Source: Musa acuminata AAA Group
Lineage: Eukaryota > Streptophyta > Magnoliopsida > Zingiberales > Musaceae
DNA length: 64,000 nt
Reading direction: 5' to 3'
Assembly: GCF_036884655.1 (NCBI RefSeq)
Contig: NC_088355.1
Coordinates: forward strand, 37,314,501-37,378,500
In this document: in pieces, positions 22,901 through 33,384 of the stretch
Numbering within the stretch: the stretch's first letter is position 1
Layout of the letters: each line of letters begins with the position of its first letter
Translations under genes and position numbers: made by a program
The notes under the pieces: generated by a model
What the model was told of the DNA's origin: nothing
Database searches by the model: none
The model's input: only the letters and a program-made list of their open reading frames with translations

Positions 22901-23904
22901 GTCTCTAAGCAAATATCTCCAATACTCACAATCTTAGATGTATCATTGTTTCCCATTCTGACATTACCAAAATCACCAGCACTGTAAGATCTAAAGAAAT
23001 CACCATGAGAAGTAACATGAAATGAAGCACCAGAGTCAATTACCCAATTACTGTCCTGAGCTACAAGGCTTACACACCCATCATCACAGACAATAGTAAT
23101 ATTACCTTCAGCAGCAACTGTATTGATCTCTTTCTCATTTTTCTTCATTTCATTTTGTTCTCGCTTCAAAAACCTACACTCTTTCTTCATATGACCTGGC
23201 CTATTACAGTGAAAACATTTGATATCTCTTCTAGACTTGGATCTTCCTCTATAACCATATGGATTTCTGCTATGACTTCTTCCACGTCTTTCTTGTTTTT
23301 CAGTAACAAATGCACCAGAAGAAGATTCACCCTATTCTTTCCTTCTTGCATCTTCATTTAGCAAATTGTCTTTAACCATATCTATGGTTAGAGTCCCCTC
23401 TGACGTGGAGTTACAAATAGTCATCACATACGTTTCCCAACTTTCTGGTAAAGAGCTGAGAAGTAATAATCTTTGCATCTCATCATCTATATTCATTTTC
23501 ATAGCAATCAACTTGTTTGCAAGACTCTGAAATAGGCTTATGTGCTCAACAATATTACCACCATCTTTATACTTCAAATTTACAAGCCTTCTGAGGAGAG
23601 AAATTCTATTTCCCACTGTCTTTTTCGCAAAGAGATTTTCTAACCTTTGCCAAACAATATCAGCTCTGATTTCATCTGAAATATGCTCATGCAAGTTTAT
23701 ATCCATCCATTTTCTAATATAGGCAATAGCTTTTCTATGTTGAACTTCCCATTCTTCATCATCCATAATAGAAGGTTTATCTTTAACCTTGATAGGCTTA
23801 TACAAATCTTTGCAATAGAGCAAATCTTCCATCAGACGCTTCCAAGTGGAATAATTTGATGAGTTCAATTTAATCATACCATCTGACTGCTCCATTTCAA
23901 TCAC
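19993..23904 (-). pseudogene. Copia gag-pol polyprotein with three nonsense codons and shortened integrase
   Basis: All segments are in one frame from ATG 23904 to the stop at 19993, about 1300 codons. In order: gag (190 codons), CCHC zinc knuckle CX2CX4HX4C just upstream of 23190, protease with DSGAS near residue 287, GAG-pre-integrase, integrase, RT with YVDD, and RNase H with the copia CDSQSAIH motif. Interruptions: TAG 23332-23334, TGA 20515-20517, TAG 20248-20250. Each is explained by one C-to-T or G-to-A change from a sense codon typical of the family (CAG, TGG, CAG). In the integrase only 25 residues separate the second catalytic Asp (RSDNGG) from the Glu of AERMN, against 35 in the two other elements here, so about 9-10 residues around the usual PQ(H/Q)NG motif are missing. 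Not autonomous as it stands. Confidence 0.93.
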
Positions 23905-23947
23905 ACAAGAAAACTAGCACCAAACAACCTGATGCTCTGATACCACT

Positions 23948-24619
23948 TGTTGGGAAGAAACTTGTTAATGCGGAATAATTCTTTTCCCTCTTTGTGTATC
24001 AAAATAGGTTCCTCATCAAAATACCAACTTGATATCAAAATGTTAATATCAATTAGCACTGCATAGATAATAGAGCAATAAATCAATCACACAGTGAGAC
24101 CAAATCTTTTTAACGTGGAAAACCCAATGTGGGAAAAACCACGGGACCGTAGTCCACCTCAAACTTCCACTATCAATAATAATGATAACAGGTTTACAGT
24201 AGGTCTTCTCTAGAATAACTAGAGGATCAGAATAACATCAAGATCATAGATCTTGGCTCAAGAATAGCATATCTTCATCAGATCTCCTCAAAAGAGAATT
24301 CTAGATCTCACAGAATGGATATCGCAGTAAAGTACCTTAGAGAGGGTAAACTGTAGATCAACACCATTAGGATTGTAGAGTTTGCTGCAAGGATTCTCCA
24401 CATAAAATTTGGGCCAAAACTGACAACGTTTTGCCACCGATCGTCAAACAGAAAAACTCAAAAACCTTACTTTTTCTTTCTATTTCTCTCTCCTCTTTTC
24501 TCTGTACGCCGCCGCGCTGCACGCTCTTTCTCTAATCTGACCCTAATTTCGTTCTCTCTAATCTCCAATTAGTTGATTTGGGCTTATGACCCAAATTATC
24601 CAAGCCCAGGGACCCAACA
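23948..24619 (-). repeat. 5' LTR of the gene B copia element
   Basis: A 672-bp LTR adjoining the primer-binding site on its internal side. On its outer side it abuts the displaced promoter of gene B after the TAAAT duplication. Apart from the 45-bp indel it is very similar to the 3' LTR, indicating a fairly young insertion. Confidence 0.9.
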
Positions 24620-25430
24620 TAAATAGCTTATAAGAAGGACCACCGTGGTTGTGCAGAAACTGTAACATGCTTCGGAGAATACATAGAAAGCAATAACACC
24701 ATTTTCTGTGACTATTAACAAAGTCAAAGGAGATGGAAAATAGTAAATGAATGAACGAAGGTACCACCAAGATGGTTGTTTGTATGTCACTGTCCGCACT
24801 AAGTTAAAGGAGATGGTGGCATGGCTGGACGATAGTAAATGAATGCATGGAGGTGCCACCAAGACAGCTTCAGAGAAACACATCATCTCCTCGTGTTTCA
24901 GCGTGCTCTGCTTCGTCGTTATCAGTCTTCGTTGGCATCTTAATAGCTAGGAAAGAAACGGGAACACGCTCTCATCACTACTTCGCATCCCCTTTAATTT
25001 GACCTGTGATGGAAGGTACAGATTGCCATTCTGTACAGTTTTCTCGAGGGAGGTCGAGAAAACTTTAGCCAAAAAGAAAAATGATAAGATTAATAATAAA
25101 AAAATAAATAAAAAATTAACGTAATACTATGGTTCGATAACTCTATTAATGCAAAAAATTATTTTTTCTTCGATTAACCCAAACTCAAGCCTAAAATCAC
25201 TTGCACACCCTCTCACTTGTTTTTTCAACCCTTTATAGATTTATTAGAGAAAAACCCCTATAAGCATCGAGTATCTTATTTCTCTTTCTCTCATCAAAAT
25301 CTTGAGACTAAATATATATTTATAAGAATAAATTTTAATTCTTTAACAATTATTCCTAGTCTCTAATCTAAATTATAATCCTAATCCATCAAGAAATTTA
25401 AATTTAATTAAAACTCCTCCCAAGCAGTTA
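24620..25430 (-). promoter_or_regulatory. Displaced promoter region of gene B
   Basis: Starting with TAAATAGCTTATAAG directly after the copia element, this segment aligns with the gene A region from about 9384 upward, including the TGGTTGTGCAGAA block and the TAAATGAATGAACGAAGGTACC block. It was therefore contiguous with gene B before the insertion and is now about 5.3 kb further away. The module is cut at about 25430, where the sequence changes to a short tandem repeat. Confidence 0.75.
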
Positions 25431-25838
25431 ACTTTGTCGACAACACCTAACTTTGTCGACAACAATATTATTATGGGAAATGACCTTTAGTGGTCATCAT
25501 TTCACTTGCGGGCAGCAGCTACGTTCCTAATGCAAATACTATGGAGTGTCATAGCAAACGACAAGATACATTTGATCTAGATGTTATACTATGGAGTGTC
25601 AATGCAAATACTACGTTCCAAATGCAAATACATTTGATCTAGATGTTATATTAGCATTTCAGCCCTTGTAGGATGCTAACATAGTTTTTTTAATTTTAAA
25701 GTATCTAATAACTTTATCTAAAATTATAAAATTATCAAATGATTTAATGAGAAACCAATACGATTTATTATTTATATAAAGGTATAATTTTATTTACTTA
25801 TTTTTAAAGATTATTTTTATATGATTATATTTTTTTAT
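25431..25838. other. Spacer with short imperfect tandem repeats
   Basis: Contains two copies of ACTTTGTCGACAACA (25431-25466) and two interleaved repeats of ACTATGGAGTGTCA and ACATTTGATCTAGATGTTATA between about 25535 and 25660. The rest is AT-rich. No gene seen. Confidence 0.6.
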
Positions 25839-28800
25839 TGTTATCATGATTTAGTGGTTACAGGATAATTTAAATAACCACCTCAATCATGATCTAGTAG
25901 TTATAGGGTGATTTCAATAACTACCTTGATCTAGTAGTTATAGGGTGGTTGTCATTAGGTCCTATAAATAGGACCGTAGTTCATGTAGCAAGATATAGAG
26001 AAAGAGACAAATAGATAGAGAGTCTGTGTGCACTTGGTATCTTGTAAGTGTACTTGGTATCTTGTAAGTGTTCCTCCTGCTTTTAATACTACAACAGTTT
26101 TCTTGAGTCGAAAGGATTCTCTTTACTCGTATCGTAGTATTCTGGTTTTCCTTGCTCCTCCATCCCCAACATTTGTGATATCAGAGCCTAGTTTCAATCT
26201 GAACTGGGCATTATGGCTTTCAATGGCAATTCCATGTCTCAACCCCTTATCCCCATCTTCTCGGGCAAAAGTTATGAATTTTGGAGTATCAAGATGAAGA
26301 CTCTATTCAAGTCTCAAGATCTTTGGGACTTAATAGAGAATGGATATGCAGATCCAGATGACGAAATCAGGCTGACGGAGAATAGAAAGAATGACTCAAA
26401 GGCATTGTTCTTCATTCAATAAGCTGTACATGAGACGATCTTCTCAAGAATTGCAGCAGCGACAACCTCAAAGCAAGCTTGGTTGATACTTCAAAATGAA
26501 TTTCAAGGCTCATCAAGGGTGATTACGGTAAAACTTCAAACCCTCCGTCGTGAGTTTGAAATTTTGTTCATGAAAAGCAATGAATCAGTGCAAGATTTTC
26601 TTTCTCGAGTGACTGAAATTGTTAGTCAAATGAAATCTTATGTGAATATCTTCCTGATCATATAATTGTTGCAAAAGTTTTGAGAAGTTTAACTCCGAAA
26701 TTTGATCATATTGTTGCCGTAATTGAGGAATCAAAAGATTTATCTACTTATTCATTTGATGAACTAATGGGTTCCTTGCAAGCACATGAAGTAAGGTTGA
26801 ACAGATCACTTGAAAAAAGTGAAGAAAAAGCATTTCAGGTTAAGGAGGAGTCTTCTACTTCAAAAGAAGACAAAAAATCAATAGGAAGAGGACGTGGCAA
26901 AGGAGGATTTCGTGGTAGAGGAAATGGAAGAGGAAGAGGACACTTTGATGAACAAGGGCAATCAAATGATGATAAAAAAAATTACAAAAGTGGAATTCGA
27001 TATCACTATTGTAAAAAGTTTGGTCACATGAAGGCAGATTGCCGGAAAAGAGAAAAGCAAGCAAGCTATGTGGAGAAAAATGAGGAAAATAGTAAGTTGT
27101 TTATGACTCATTCACATGTTCATAATATCTCAAATGATATTTGGTTTCTGGATAGTGGATGTTCTAATCATATGTCAGGCATAAAATCAATATTTAGAGA
27201 TATTGATGAAACTCACAAGTTGAAAGTTAGATTTGGAGATAGCAAGCAAATCTAAGTGGAAGGGAAAGGAACAATTGAGGTGAAGACAAATCAAGGAAAG
27301 GTAAAATACCTTGATAATGTTTTCTTTGTTCCTACTTTATCACATAACTTGTTGAGTGTTGGACAATTAGTAAATGATAGATATTCAGTAATATTTGATG
27401 ATGGTTCATGCACTATTAGAGATAAGAAATCTGGTTTGATTATAGTAAATGTTTGCATGACACAAAACAAGATGTTTCCACTTGATGTGTCAAATATTGA
27501 AAGGCATGCGCCTATCACAACTCAAAAGAATGAGTCTAGTTTATGGCATTTAAGATATGGATACCTTAACATTAAAGGTTTAAGGTTGTTAAGTCAAAAA
27601 GGAATGATTTTTGGATTGCCTAAGATTAATACACTTGATGTATGTGAAGGATGTATTTATGGCAAACAAAGTAGAAAATCATTTCATATTGGAAAAGCAT
27701 GGAGAGCATCTAATTGTCTTGAATTAATTCATGCTGACTTATGTGAACCTATGAATACAAAATCATTTGGTGGAAGTCAATATTTTTTATTGTTTACGGA
27801 TGATTATAGTCGCATGAGTTGGGTATATTTTTTGAAATTGAAATCTGAAACATTTGATAATTTTCGAAAGTTTAAGGTACTTGTAGAAAGACAAAGTGGT
27901 AGATATATAAAGACACTTCGGACAGATAGAGGTGGTGAATTTTTATCTAATGAGTTTAGTTCTTTTTGTGAAGAAAATAGTATTCACAGAGAATTGACAG
28001 CACCATATACACCGGAGCAAAATGGTGTAGCTGAGCGTAAGAATCGGACTGTCATTGAAATGGCAAAAAGTTTGCTTAAAGGAAAACATCTTCCAAATCA
28101 GTTTTGGGTAGAAGCAATTGCAACAGCAGTTTATTTGTTGAATATTTCACCAATAAAGGCTGTTATGAATCAAACTCCTTTTGAGGCTTGGTATGGTATG
28201 AAACCAAGTGTTAGACATCTAAGAATTTTTGGTTGTATTGCTTATGCTTTGGTGAATTCACAAAATCATCACAAGCTTGATGAAAAATCAGAGAAATGCA
28301 TTTTAATTGGTTATTCTTTACAATCGAAAGCATATCGATTATATAACCCTGTTAGTGGCAAAGTTATTATTAACAGAAATGTTATGTTTGATGAAAGGGC
28401 AAGTTGGAATTGGGAGACTAATAAAGGTGAAACACAAATGCAGATTCCAACAGAACTAGACACTCCGCAGAATCAAGTGACAGATCCTGCTCCAACAAAT
28501 TCATCGTCAACCTCACCCAATAGCAGTTCAAATTCGGATTCCTCAGATGAAACCCCTCCAAGAAATTTCAGATCACTGACAGAAATTTATAACTCAACAT
28601 TTGCTTTGTTTATTTCAGATCCGACAACTTTTGAGGAAGCAGTTAAAAAAGAGGAATGGAGAAAAGCAATGAAGGAGGAAATCAAGTCAATTGAGAAGAA
28701 TAAAACTTGGGAGCTAATGGATCTACCGAAAGAAAAGAAAGCGATTGGGTTAAAATGGATGTTCAAAACAAAATTTAAATGCAAATTATTTGGTTTTACT

Positions 28801-29335
28801 GATACTAATTGTGCAGGGGCTTTAGATGATCAAAAGAGTACTTCAGGCAAGTGGAGCCATAACAATGAAGTATTATGGAACGGATGAACAAGTTGCGGAT
28901 ATCCTCACCAAATCACTTCCAGTCCGAAAGGAAAGCATGTTTATCTTATGTTGCAAATTGGTGTATGTAACTATGAATCAAGGGGGAGTGTTGAGATTTG
29001 ATTCATAGTTATCTATCTAGATTGTTATCATGATTTAGTGGTTATAGGATAATTTAAATAACCACCTCAATCATGATCTAGTAGTTATAGGGTGATTTCA
29101 ATAATTACCTTGATCTAGTAGTTATAGGGTGGTTGTCATTAGGTCCTATAAATAGGACCGTAGTTCATGTAGCAAGATATAGAGAAAGAGACAGATAGAT
29201 AGAGAGTCTGTGTGCACTTGGTATCTTGTAAGTGTTCCTCCTGCTTTTAATACTACAACAGTTTTCTTGAATCGAAAGGATTCTTTTTACTCGTATTGTA
29301 GTATTCTGTTTTTCCTTGCTCCTCCATCCCCAACA
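25839..29335 (+). mobile_element. RT-deleted Ty1/copia element
   Basis: LTRs 25839-26171 and 28989-29335 (ending CCCCAACA). A primer-binding site TGATATCAGAGCC follows the left LTR near 26176-26188, and a polypurine run AAGGGGGAG precedes the right LTR. Compared with the right LTR, the left lacks about the first 40 bp, so its 5' end is truncated and no target-site duplication can be read. The left LTR contains a short tandem repeat (CTTGGTATCTTGTAAGTG-like, near 26035-26070) absent from the right one. Gag, protease and integrase are recognisable, but nearly all of RT is deleted. Both LTRs carry a TATAAATAGGACC promoter-like motif. Confidence 0.9.
26213..28887 (+). pseudogene. Copia gag-pol remnant lacking reverse transcriptase
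   Basis: Starts with a copia gag at 26213 and is interrupted by a stop at 26420-26422, a frameshift near 26640 and a stop at 27253-27255. The CCHC knuckle is degraded to YHYCKKFGHMKADC near 27000. Protease motif LDSGCSNHM lies near 27150-27176. Integrase is well kept, with RTDRGGEF and NGVAERKNRT exactly 35 residues apart. At about 28780 the frame jumps from the start of RT (LKWMFKTKFK) directly into RNase H-like FGFTDTNCAG, and a second small deletion with a frame change follows KSTSG near 28845. The end of pol (VADILTKSLP) is in another frame at 28885-28920. It cannot reverse transcribe. Confidence 0.9.
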
Positions 29336-29533
29336 TGGAATGCTAAGTTTTAAGCCCCCGGACTCTGTATATAGTCTACAAGATGGTGGTTTACTGCCCA
29401 AGGACAGTGCTCTTTGGTGCAACTCGCAACGACACTCAAAAGGGTGTTCGACGAAATGTCTAGTGTTCCTATTGCGACGCAAAGGACGGAGTCGAACATC
29501 AGGCAGCAGCAAAATGGCTGTCATCCTTTTTCT
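29336..29533. other. Short spacer next to SABATH relic
   Basis: About 200 bases between the copia LTR and the SABATH relic. The part from about 29505 resembles the 3' end region of gene C (GGCTGTCATCCTTTTTCTTCAAG against GGCTTTCATTCTTTTTCTTCAAG). Otherwise nothing recognised. Confidence 0.4.
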
Positions 29534-29732
29534 TCAAGAATTGGCAAATACGTTCTGCTTAGTTTTCTCTTTGAGGAGATGCCTCGAAACATTAGCTGCA
29601 AATCTCGAGTTGATCTCTTTGGAATTGATCTTGATATATGCTTTTATGACACTCCGGTGGGCTTGTTTCTGCAATGTAGACCTTCTTTTTGTTGAGTGAG
29701 ACTCCCTGTTCAGTGTCAAGTCCTTGAGGAAC
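29534..29732 (-). pseudogene. SABATH relic: exon 3 start fused to exon 4 end
   Basis: On the minus strand 29732 starts the exon 3 consensus VPQGLDTEQG...NKKKVYIAETSPPE, as in gene C. After a one-base frame change and the AYQDQF-like stretch the sequence jumps to the end of exon 4 (AANVSRHLL.EKTK) and stops at 29534. Everything between, including intron 3 and most of exon 4, is missing. It is a deletion remnant of a fourth SABATH copy just downstream of gene C. Confidence 0.8.
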
Positions 29733-29975
29733 CTGACACTTTGGGATCACTAGAGCGAGAATGGATCGATGGATAGATACAATGTGATATCAGATATTAA
29801 ACAAAATTTTCAATATAATATCCATCCCGAACCATAATTGATTACTCCCTCATTTTTCACTTTCCTAGTTGTGTAATAGAAGTATAAGGGTTGATGGCTT
29901 AATAACCTTGTTAAAAAAGAAGTATAAAGTGCAACATAATAGTATGGAGTCGAATGCACATTGCAAGTCCGTCCA

Positions 29976-31369
29976 TCAACCAGCAGCGAGATGGCTTTCA
30001 TTCTTTTTCTTCAAGGAAATGACAAACACGCTATGCTTAGTTTTCTGCTGAAGGAGGTGCCTCGAAACATTTGCTGCATATCTAGCGAACAGCTCATCGA
30101 GAATGGCGTCGCCGAATTGCTCCGAAATCAATGGTTGCACCGCTGCTCTTACGTATTTTGCCACGTTTTTGCCGCTTAGATCACTGTCGAATGCAGCAGA
30201 ATCATCGTCTGAGTCGTCGAACGCGTCCCAATTAGCCTCGAAAACTTGTGCTTCTTCTACATCGAACAGACCATCACCATGGATGACTGCCTTCACTTCT
30301 TCCATGGAAGGCGCATAACGTGGCAGATTGAAGGTTACCAGTTTGTCCTCCTCTATCATTCCCTGGATTTGATACGTAAATAACTCGATGAATCAGTTGT
30401 CACGATGTCATCAATCGATGTTACTTCTTACCTCTAACACCAAAGCGTTCAGGGCCTCAGCTAAGAGTCCCCAGAGGTGTCTCATCTGTCCGTAGGTCGG
30501 GCAATTACTTTTCCTGCCTCCAAATGAAATCACCAGTCTGCCTTCGTAGCAGAGTTCTGCATGCCGACACCTGAGAAATTCTGAAAGGTCTCTTCGGAAT
30601 TGCTGTTGATATGCTTTCACAACCTCCGGTGGGCTTGTCTCTGTAATGTAGATGTTCTTGTTGTTGAGTGAGGCACCCCGTTCGGTGTCGAGTCCTTGAG
30701 GAACCTGACGTTTCAGGATAGCTAGAATGAGCTATCAGACAGCAGTATCGACTGCTTCGTATACTACCGTTTAAGAGGAGGTCAACCTGAGAGAGCCAGT
30801 TGAGAGATCCAGAACAATGGACGAAGTGGACGCTCCGACGTGGGAAAAGCCTGCCGTAGAAGGAGCCCGGCACTCCCACCACGTAGTAGGGCACCAGCAG
30901 ATTCCCCTTCTCTTGCTCGACCTTCCTCTTGTACTCGCCCAGACACCGGAAAACGTGATTGAAGTCGTTCCCCGGAAGGTCATTTAAGAAGAACTGGATC
31001 TCCGGTGGCTCCTGACGTTCCTGCAGACTTCGTCGTAGGTCGCTGACGACGTCGAGCACTTCGGACATCACCACGAAAGTGTTGGGGCCCGAGGAGCAAC
31101 CTAAGTCGGCGACCACCATCTTCACAGGGTGTAGCGACTTGTAAACCCCTCCTATTGCATCGTCCAGTACTGGCTTCGTCATGAGAAGTGCTTCTCCTGT
31201 GACGCAGTCAGCAAACCATGATCGGATGTGGTGAATGCTAGGTATGTATAAGCTTTTAAGTTCATACAAACAGTTCAAGAGGAACCACCTGAAACTTAGA
31301 ATTGGAGGCATAGCTGGTTTCCCCTGCCCCTCCAACCATGTGAAGGACTTCTTCCACCCTCATGCTCAT
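29976..31369 (-). pseudogene. SABATH carboxyl methyltransferase C, one-base deletion at start of exon 2
   Basis: Exons on the minus strand: 31289-31369 (27 codons with LHMVGGAGETSYASNSKFQ), 30787-31196, 30432-30704, 29976-30362. Exons 3 and 4 are open, and DLGCSSGPNT, FFLNDLPGNDFN, GSFYGRLFP and WLSQ are present. At the start of exon 2 gene A reads GAGAAGGTACTTCACATG, while C reads GAGAAGCACTTCTCATG, one base shorter. The normal splice therefore leads to a stop six codons in. I found no other AG giving phase 0. A shorter product could start at the ATG of MTKPVLDD, lacking the N-terminal motif. C resembles A more than B: it shares the acidic DDSDDDSAAFDS stretch and the Asn before WLSQ, but keeps Trp at the pocket position where A has Tyr. 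Introns are short (about 70-90 bp). Confidence 0.8.
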
Positions 31370-31540
31370 GCCTTTCCTAAGAACACGATGGTGCATGGAA
31401 CGCAGAGCTTTTTGCACGCCAGGACGACTATATATGGTCTACAAGAAGGCATTTAACTGACTCATTATCCCATAATCAGAACCACAATTAGTTCTTATTA
31501 CTTGTAATTTGATTATTCCTGATTCTTTTATAGGACTTTT
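31370..31540 (-). promoter_or_regulatory. Proximal promoter of gene C
   Basis: A TATA-like CCATATATAG lies on the minus strand near 31427-31436, about 60-65 bases before the ATG. There is no GA tract here, unlike genes A and B, and the sequence further upstream is cut at 31541 by an LTR. Gene C therefore also has a retroelement directly upstream. Confidence 0.45.
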
Positions 31541-33384
31541 TGTTAGAGTTAGCTCCAGAAAATTTACCAAAGGGTAATTTTAGTAATCTAACAAAAACAA
31601 TAAAGTGAAAAGATAAAACGACAAGAACATCAAGAACATCAAGAACACCTGATTTATGTGGTTCGGTCAATTGACCTTGACCTACATTCACGATCGAAAG
31701 AGGAGCAAATCATTACTATAAAAGAGAGACTATTACAAATGCCTTACGAAGATGTTCTTAGGCCATAAAACACTTGAAAATACAAAACAAGAAAAACCCA
31801 AACTATAAGTCCAAACTATTTAACTGAGTGTGGATTTAAACCCAAAGTAAACACTTAGGTTTTTCTTGTAGTGCATCTGACTTCAAAGCCTAGACCCTTA
31901 TTTATAGTTCCAATAAGAGATAACAAGCATGATTTTCCCGATGTAGGACTATGGGACTTGCCAAACTAATAAATCTCCACCTTGGCATGTCCCAACAAAT
32001 TTGCTCCACCTTCATCATAAAAGCCCCAACGGACAATCACCAACAATGAACACCAACAAAGTCCAAGCACTGCTTGAACTTGTAAACTGGAAGAGGCTTC
32101 GTAAGTATATCAGCTGGATTGTCTTTCGTATAAATTTTCTGAACAAGGACTTTTCCCTCAGTAATAGTATCTCATTTTCATCCAACAATTTTCTTACCGG
32201 AAGGCGGCTTCTCAAGATCCCAAGTTCTATTCTGATGGAGAGATTCAATTTCTTCATTCATCGTGATCAACCACTTTGAGGAATTATCATAAGAAACTGC
32301 ATCTAAGTAGGAAGTAGGCTCACCAACTTCACTTGTTTCTTTTATAACAGACAAAGTATATGCAACCAAATTTACATATCTTTGTGGTGGTCGAATATTT
32401 CTCAGTGGTCTATCCTTGGCTATGGAATATTGCTCTTCCTCTAGATCATCTTTATCAGTAGATTCGGGACCATCTATTAGCATTTTTTGAGTAGAAGAGT
32501 TCAACTTAAAAGAATCTGAATTACCAATCTCAAGCTCCATCTGCTTCTGCGCACTATCATTTGTACAACTAGTAGATTCCTCTTTGAAAGATAATATAAA
32601 CAATTCATCAAAAGTAACATATCAAATGATTATAAATTTTAGTGATTTGGGATCAGAACACAATAATTTGTATCCTTTCACCCCAGAAGCATACCCAAGA
32701 AGAATACACTTTTTAGCTCGAGGCTCTAATTTTCCTTCATTTACATGCATGTATGTTGGACACCCAAAAAATTTTAAATCAGAGTAATCAGAAGGAGTAC
32801 CTAACCAAACTTTCTCCAGAGTTTTAAAGTTAAGTACTGCAGAAGGAGCGCGGTTGACAACGTAACAATCTATATTAATCGCTTCTGCCCAAAAGTCATT
32901 TGTCAGTCTTGCATTTGAGATCATACACGTTGCTCTCTCCAAGAGTGTTCTGTTCATACGTTCGGCCACACCATTTTGTTGAGGCGTCATCCTAACAGAG
33001 CGATGCCGAACGAATCCTTCATTTTTGCAGAATTCATCAAAGTCACCTTCACAAAATTCTATGCCATTATCTATTCGAAGCTGCTTAATATGTTTACCTG
33101 TTTGCTTCTCAATCAAAGCATTCCATTGTTTAAAGGTTAGAAAAATATCATTTTTATGCTTTACAAAATAAACCCAAACTTTTCTGGAATAATCGTCAAT
33201 GAAAGTCAACATATACCTGGCACCACCCTTAGACTGAACATGAGCTGGACCCCAAAGGTCTGAATGAATATAGTCAAGAGTACCTTTTGTTTTGTGAACT
33301 ATCGGAGAATTGAAGCTGACTATTTTCTGCTTTCCAAAAATGCAGTGTTCATAAAAATCTAGTGGCCTAGTACTCTGTCCACTG
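31541..33384 (-). mobile_element. Ty1/copia fragment upstream of gene C (3' LTR, RNase H end, integrase)
   Basis: Minus-strand element. 3' LTR at 31541-31971 (TGTTAG...), with a purine-rich AAGGTGGAGATTT tract at its internal border. RNase H end lies near 32060-32160, RT start at 32178-32290 (EEIESLHQNRTWDLEKP), integrase at 32622-33212 with DDYSRKVWV, RIDNG and NGVAERMNRT (35-residue D-to-E spacing), and a pre-integrase end near 33300-33384. Most of RT is deleted near 32180. At 33384 the element stops abruptly in the pre-integrase domain and SABATH upstream-module sequence follows, so protease, gag and 5' LTR are missing. Confidence 0.88.
32622..33212 (-). pseudogene. Copia integrase fragment
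   Basis: A 196-codon open segment of pol covering the integrase catalytic core from TFIDDYSRKVWV to the post-integrase CILLGYASGVKGYKL region. The second Asp and the Glu are 35 residues apart. It is cut off from gag and most of RT and is part of the fragment at 31541-33384. Confidence 0.85.

Larger units (their letters stand above)
19334..24619 (-). mobile_element. Nearly complete Ty1/copia retrotransposon inserted in gene B promoter
   Basis: A 5286-bp element with LTRs 19334-19964 (3') and 23948-24619 (5'), termini TGTTGGG and CCCAACA, and a perfect 5-bp target-site duplication TAAAT (19329-19333 and 24620-24624). The primer-binding site TGGTATCAGAGC lies on the minus strand at 23934-23945, and the polypurine tract GGAGGGGGAGAA just before the 3' LTR. 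One reading frame carries gag to RNase H (19993-23904), interrupted by three stops and an integrase deletion. The clade looks Tnt1/Tork-like. The 3' LTR lacks about 45 bp present in the 5' LTR. The element lies in the same orientation as gene B, with its 3' LTR ending about 75 bp from the B start codon. Confidence 0.95.
3514..26048. repeat. Tandem segmental duplication, copy 1
   Basis: This 22.5-kb block recurs in direct orientation at 42015-64000. Anchors by eye: the 891-codon copia ORF at 20515-23190 recurs at 58467-61142, SABATH exon 2 at 8729-9136 recurs at 46687-47094, and the LARD at 12414-17226 recurs at 50371-55172. The offset is about 38.50 kb at the left end and 37.95 kb after a 533-bp deletion in copy 2. 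The left limit at 3514 is not a duplication breakpoint: it is where a LARD-like LTR element sits in copy 1. The right limit is set only by the end of the window. TE insertion sites, target-site duplications and premature stops are shared, so this is one duplication rather than independent insertions. Confidence 0.97.

Noticed and set aside
23934..23945. tRNA gene suggested by GGTATCAGAG-type sequences (also near 26176, 36701 and 39428)
   Set aside because: These are primer-binding sites complementary to the 3' end of initiator tRNA-Met, next to LTRs; no cloverleaf surrounds them.
25430..25470. Short direct repeats as a CRISPR-like or satellite array
   Set aside because: Only two units of about 15 bases with unequal spacing in a plant locus; a trivial local duplication.
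30505..31335. 276-codon minus-strand ORF as an alternative product of gene C
   Set aside because: It uses the wrong frame of exon 1, reads through intron 1 and then goes out of frame in exon 3. Only its middle part is real SABATH exon 2.
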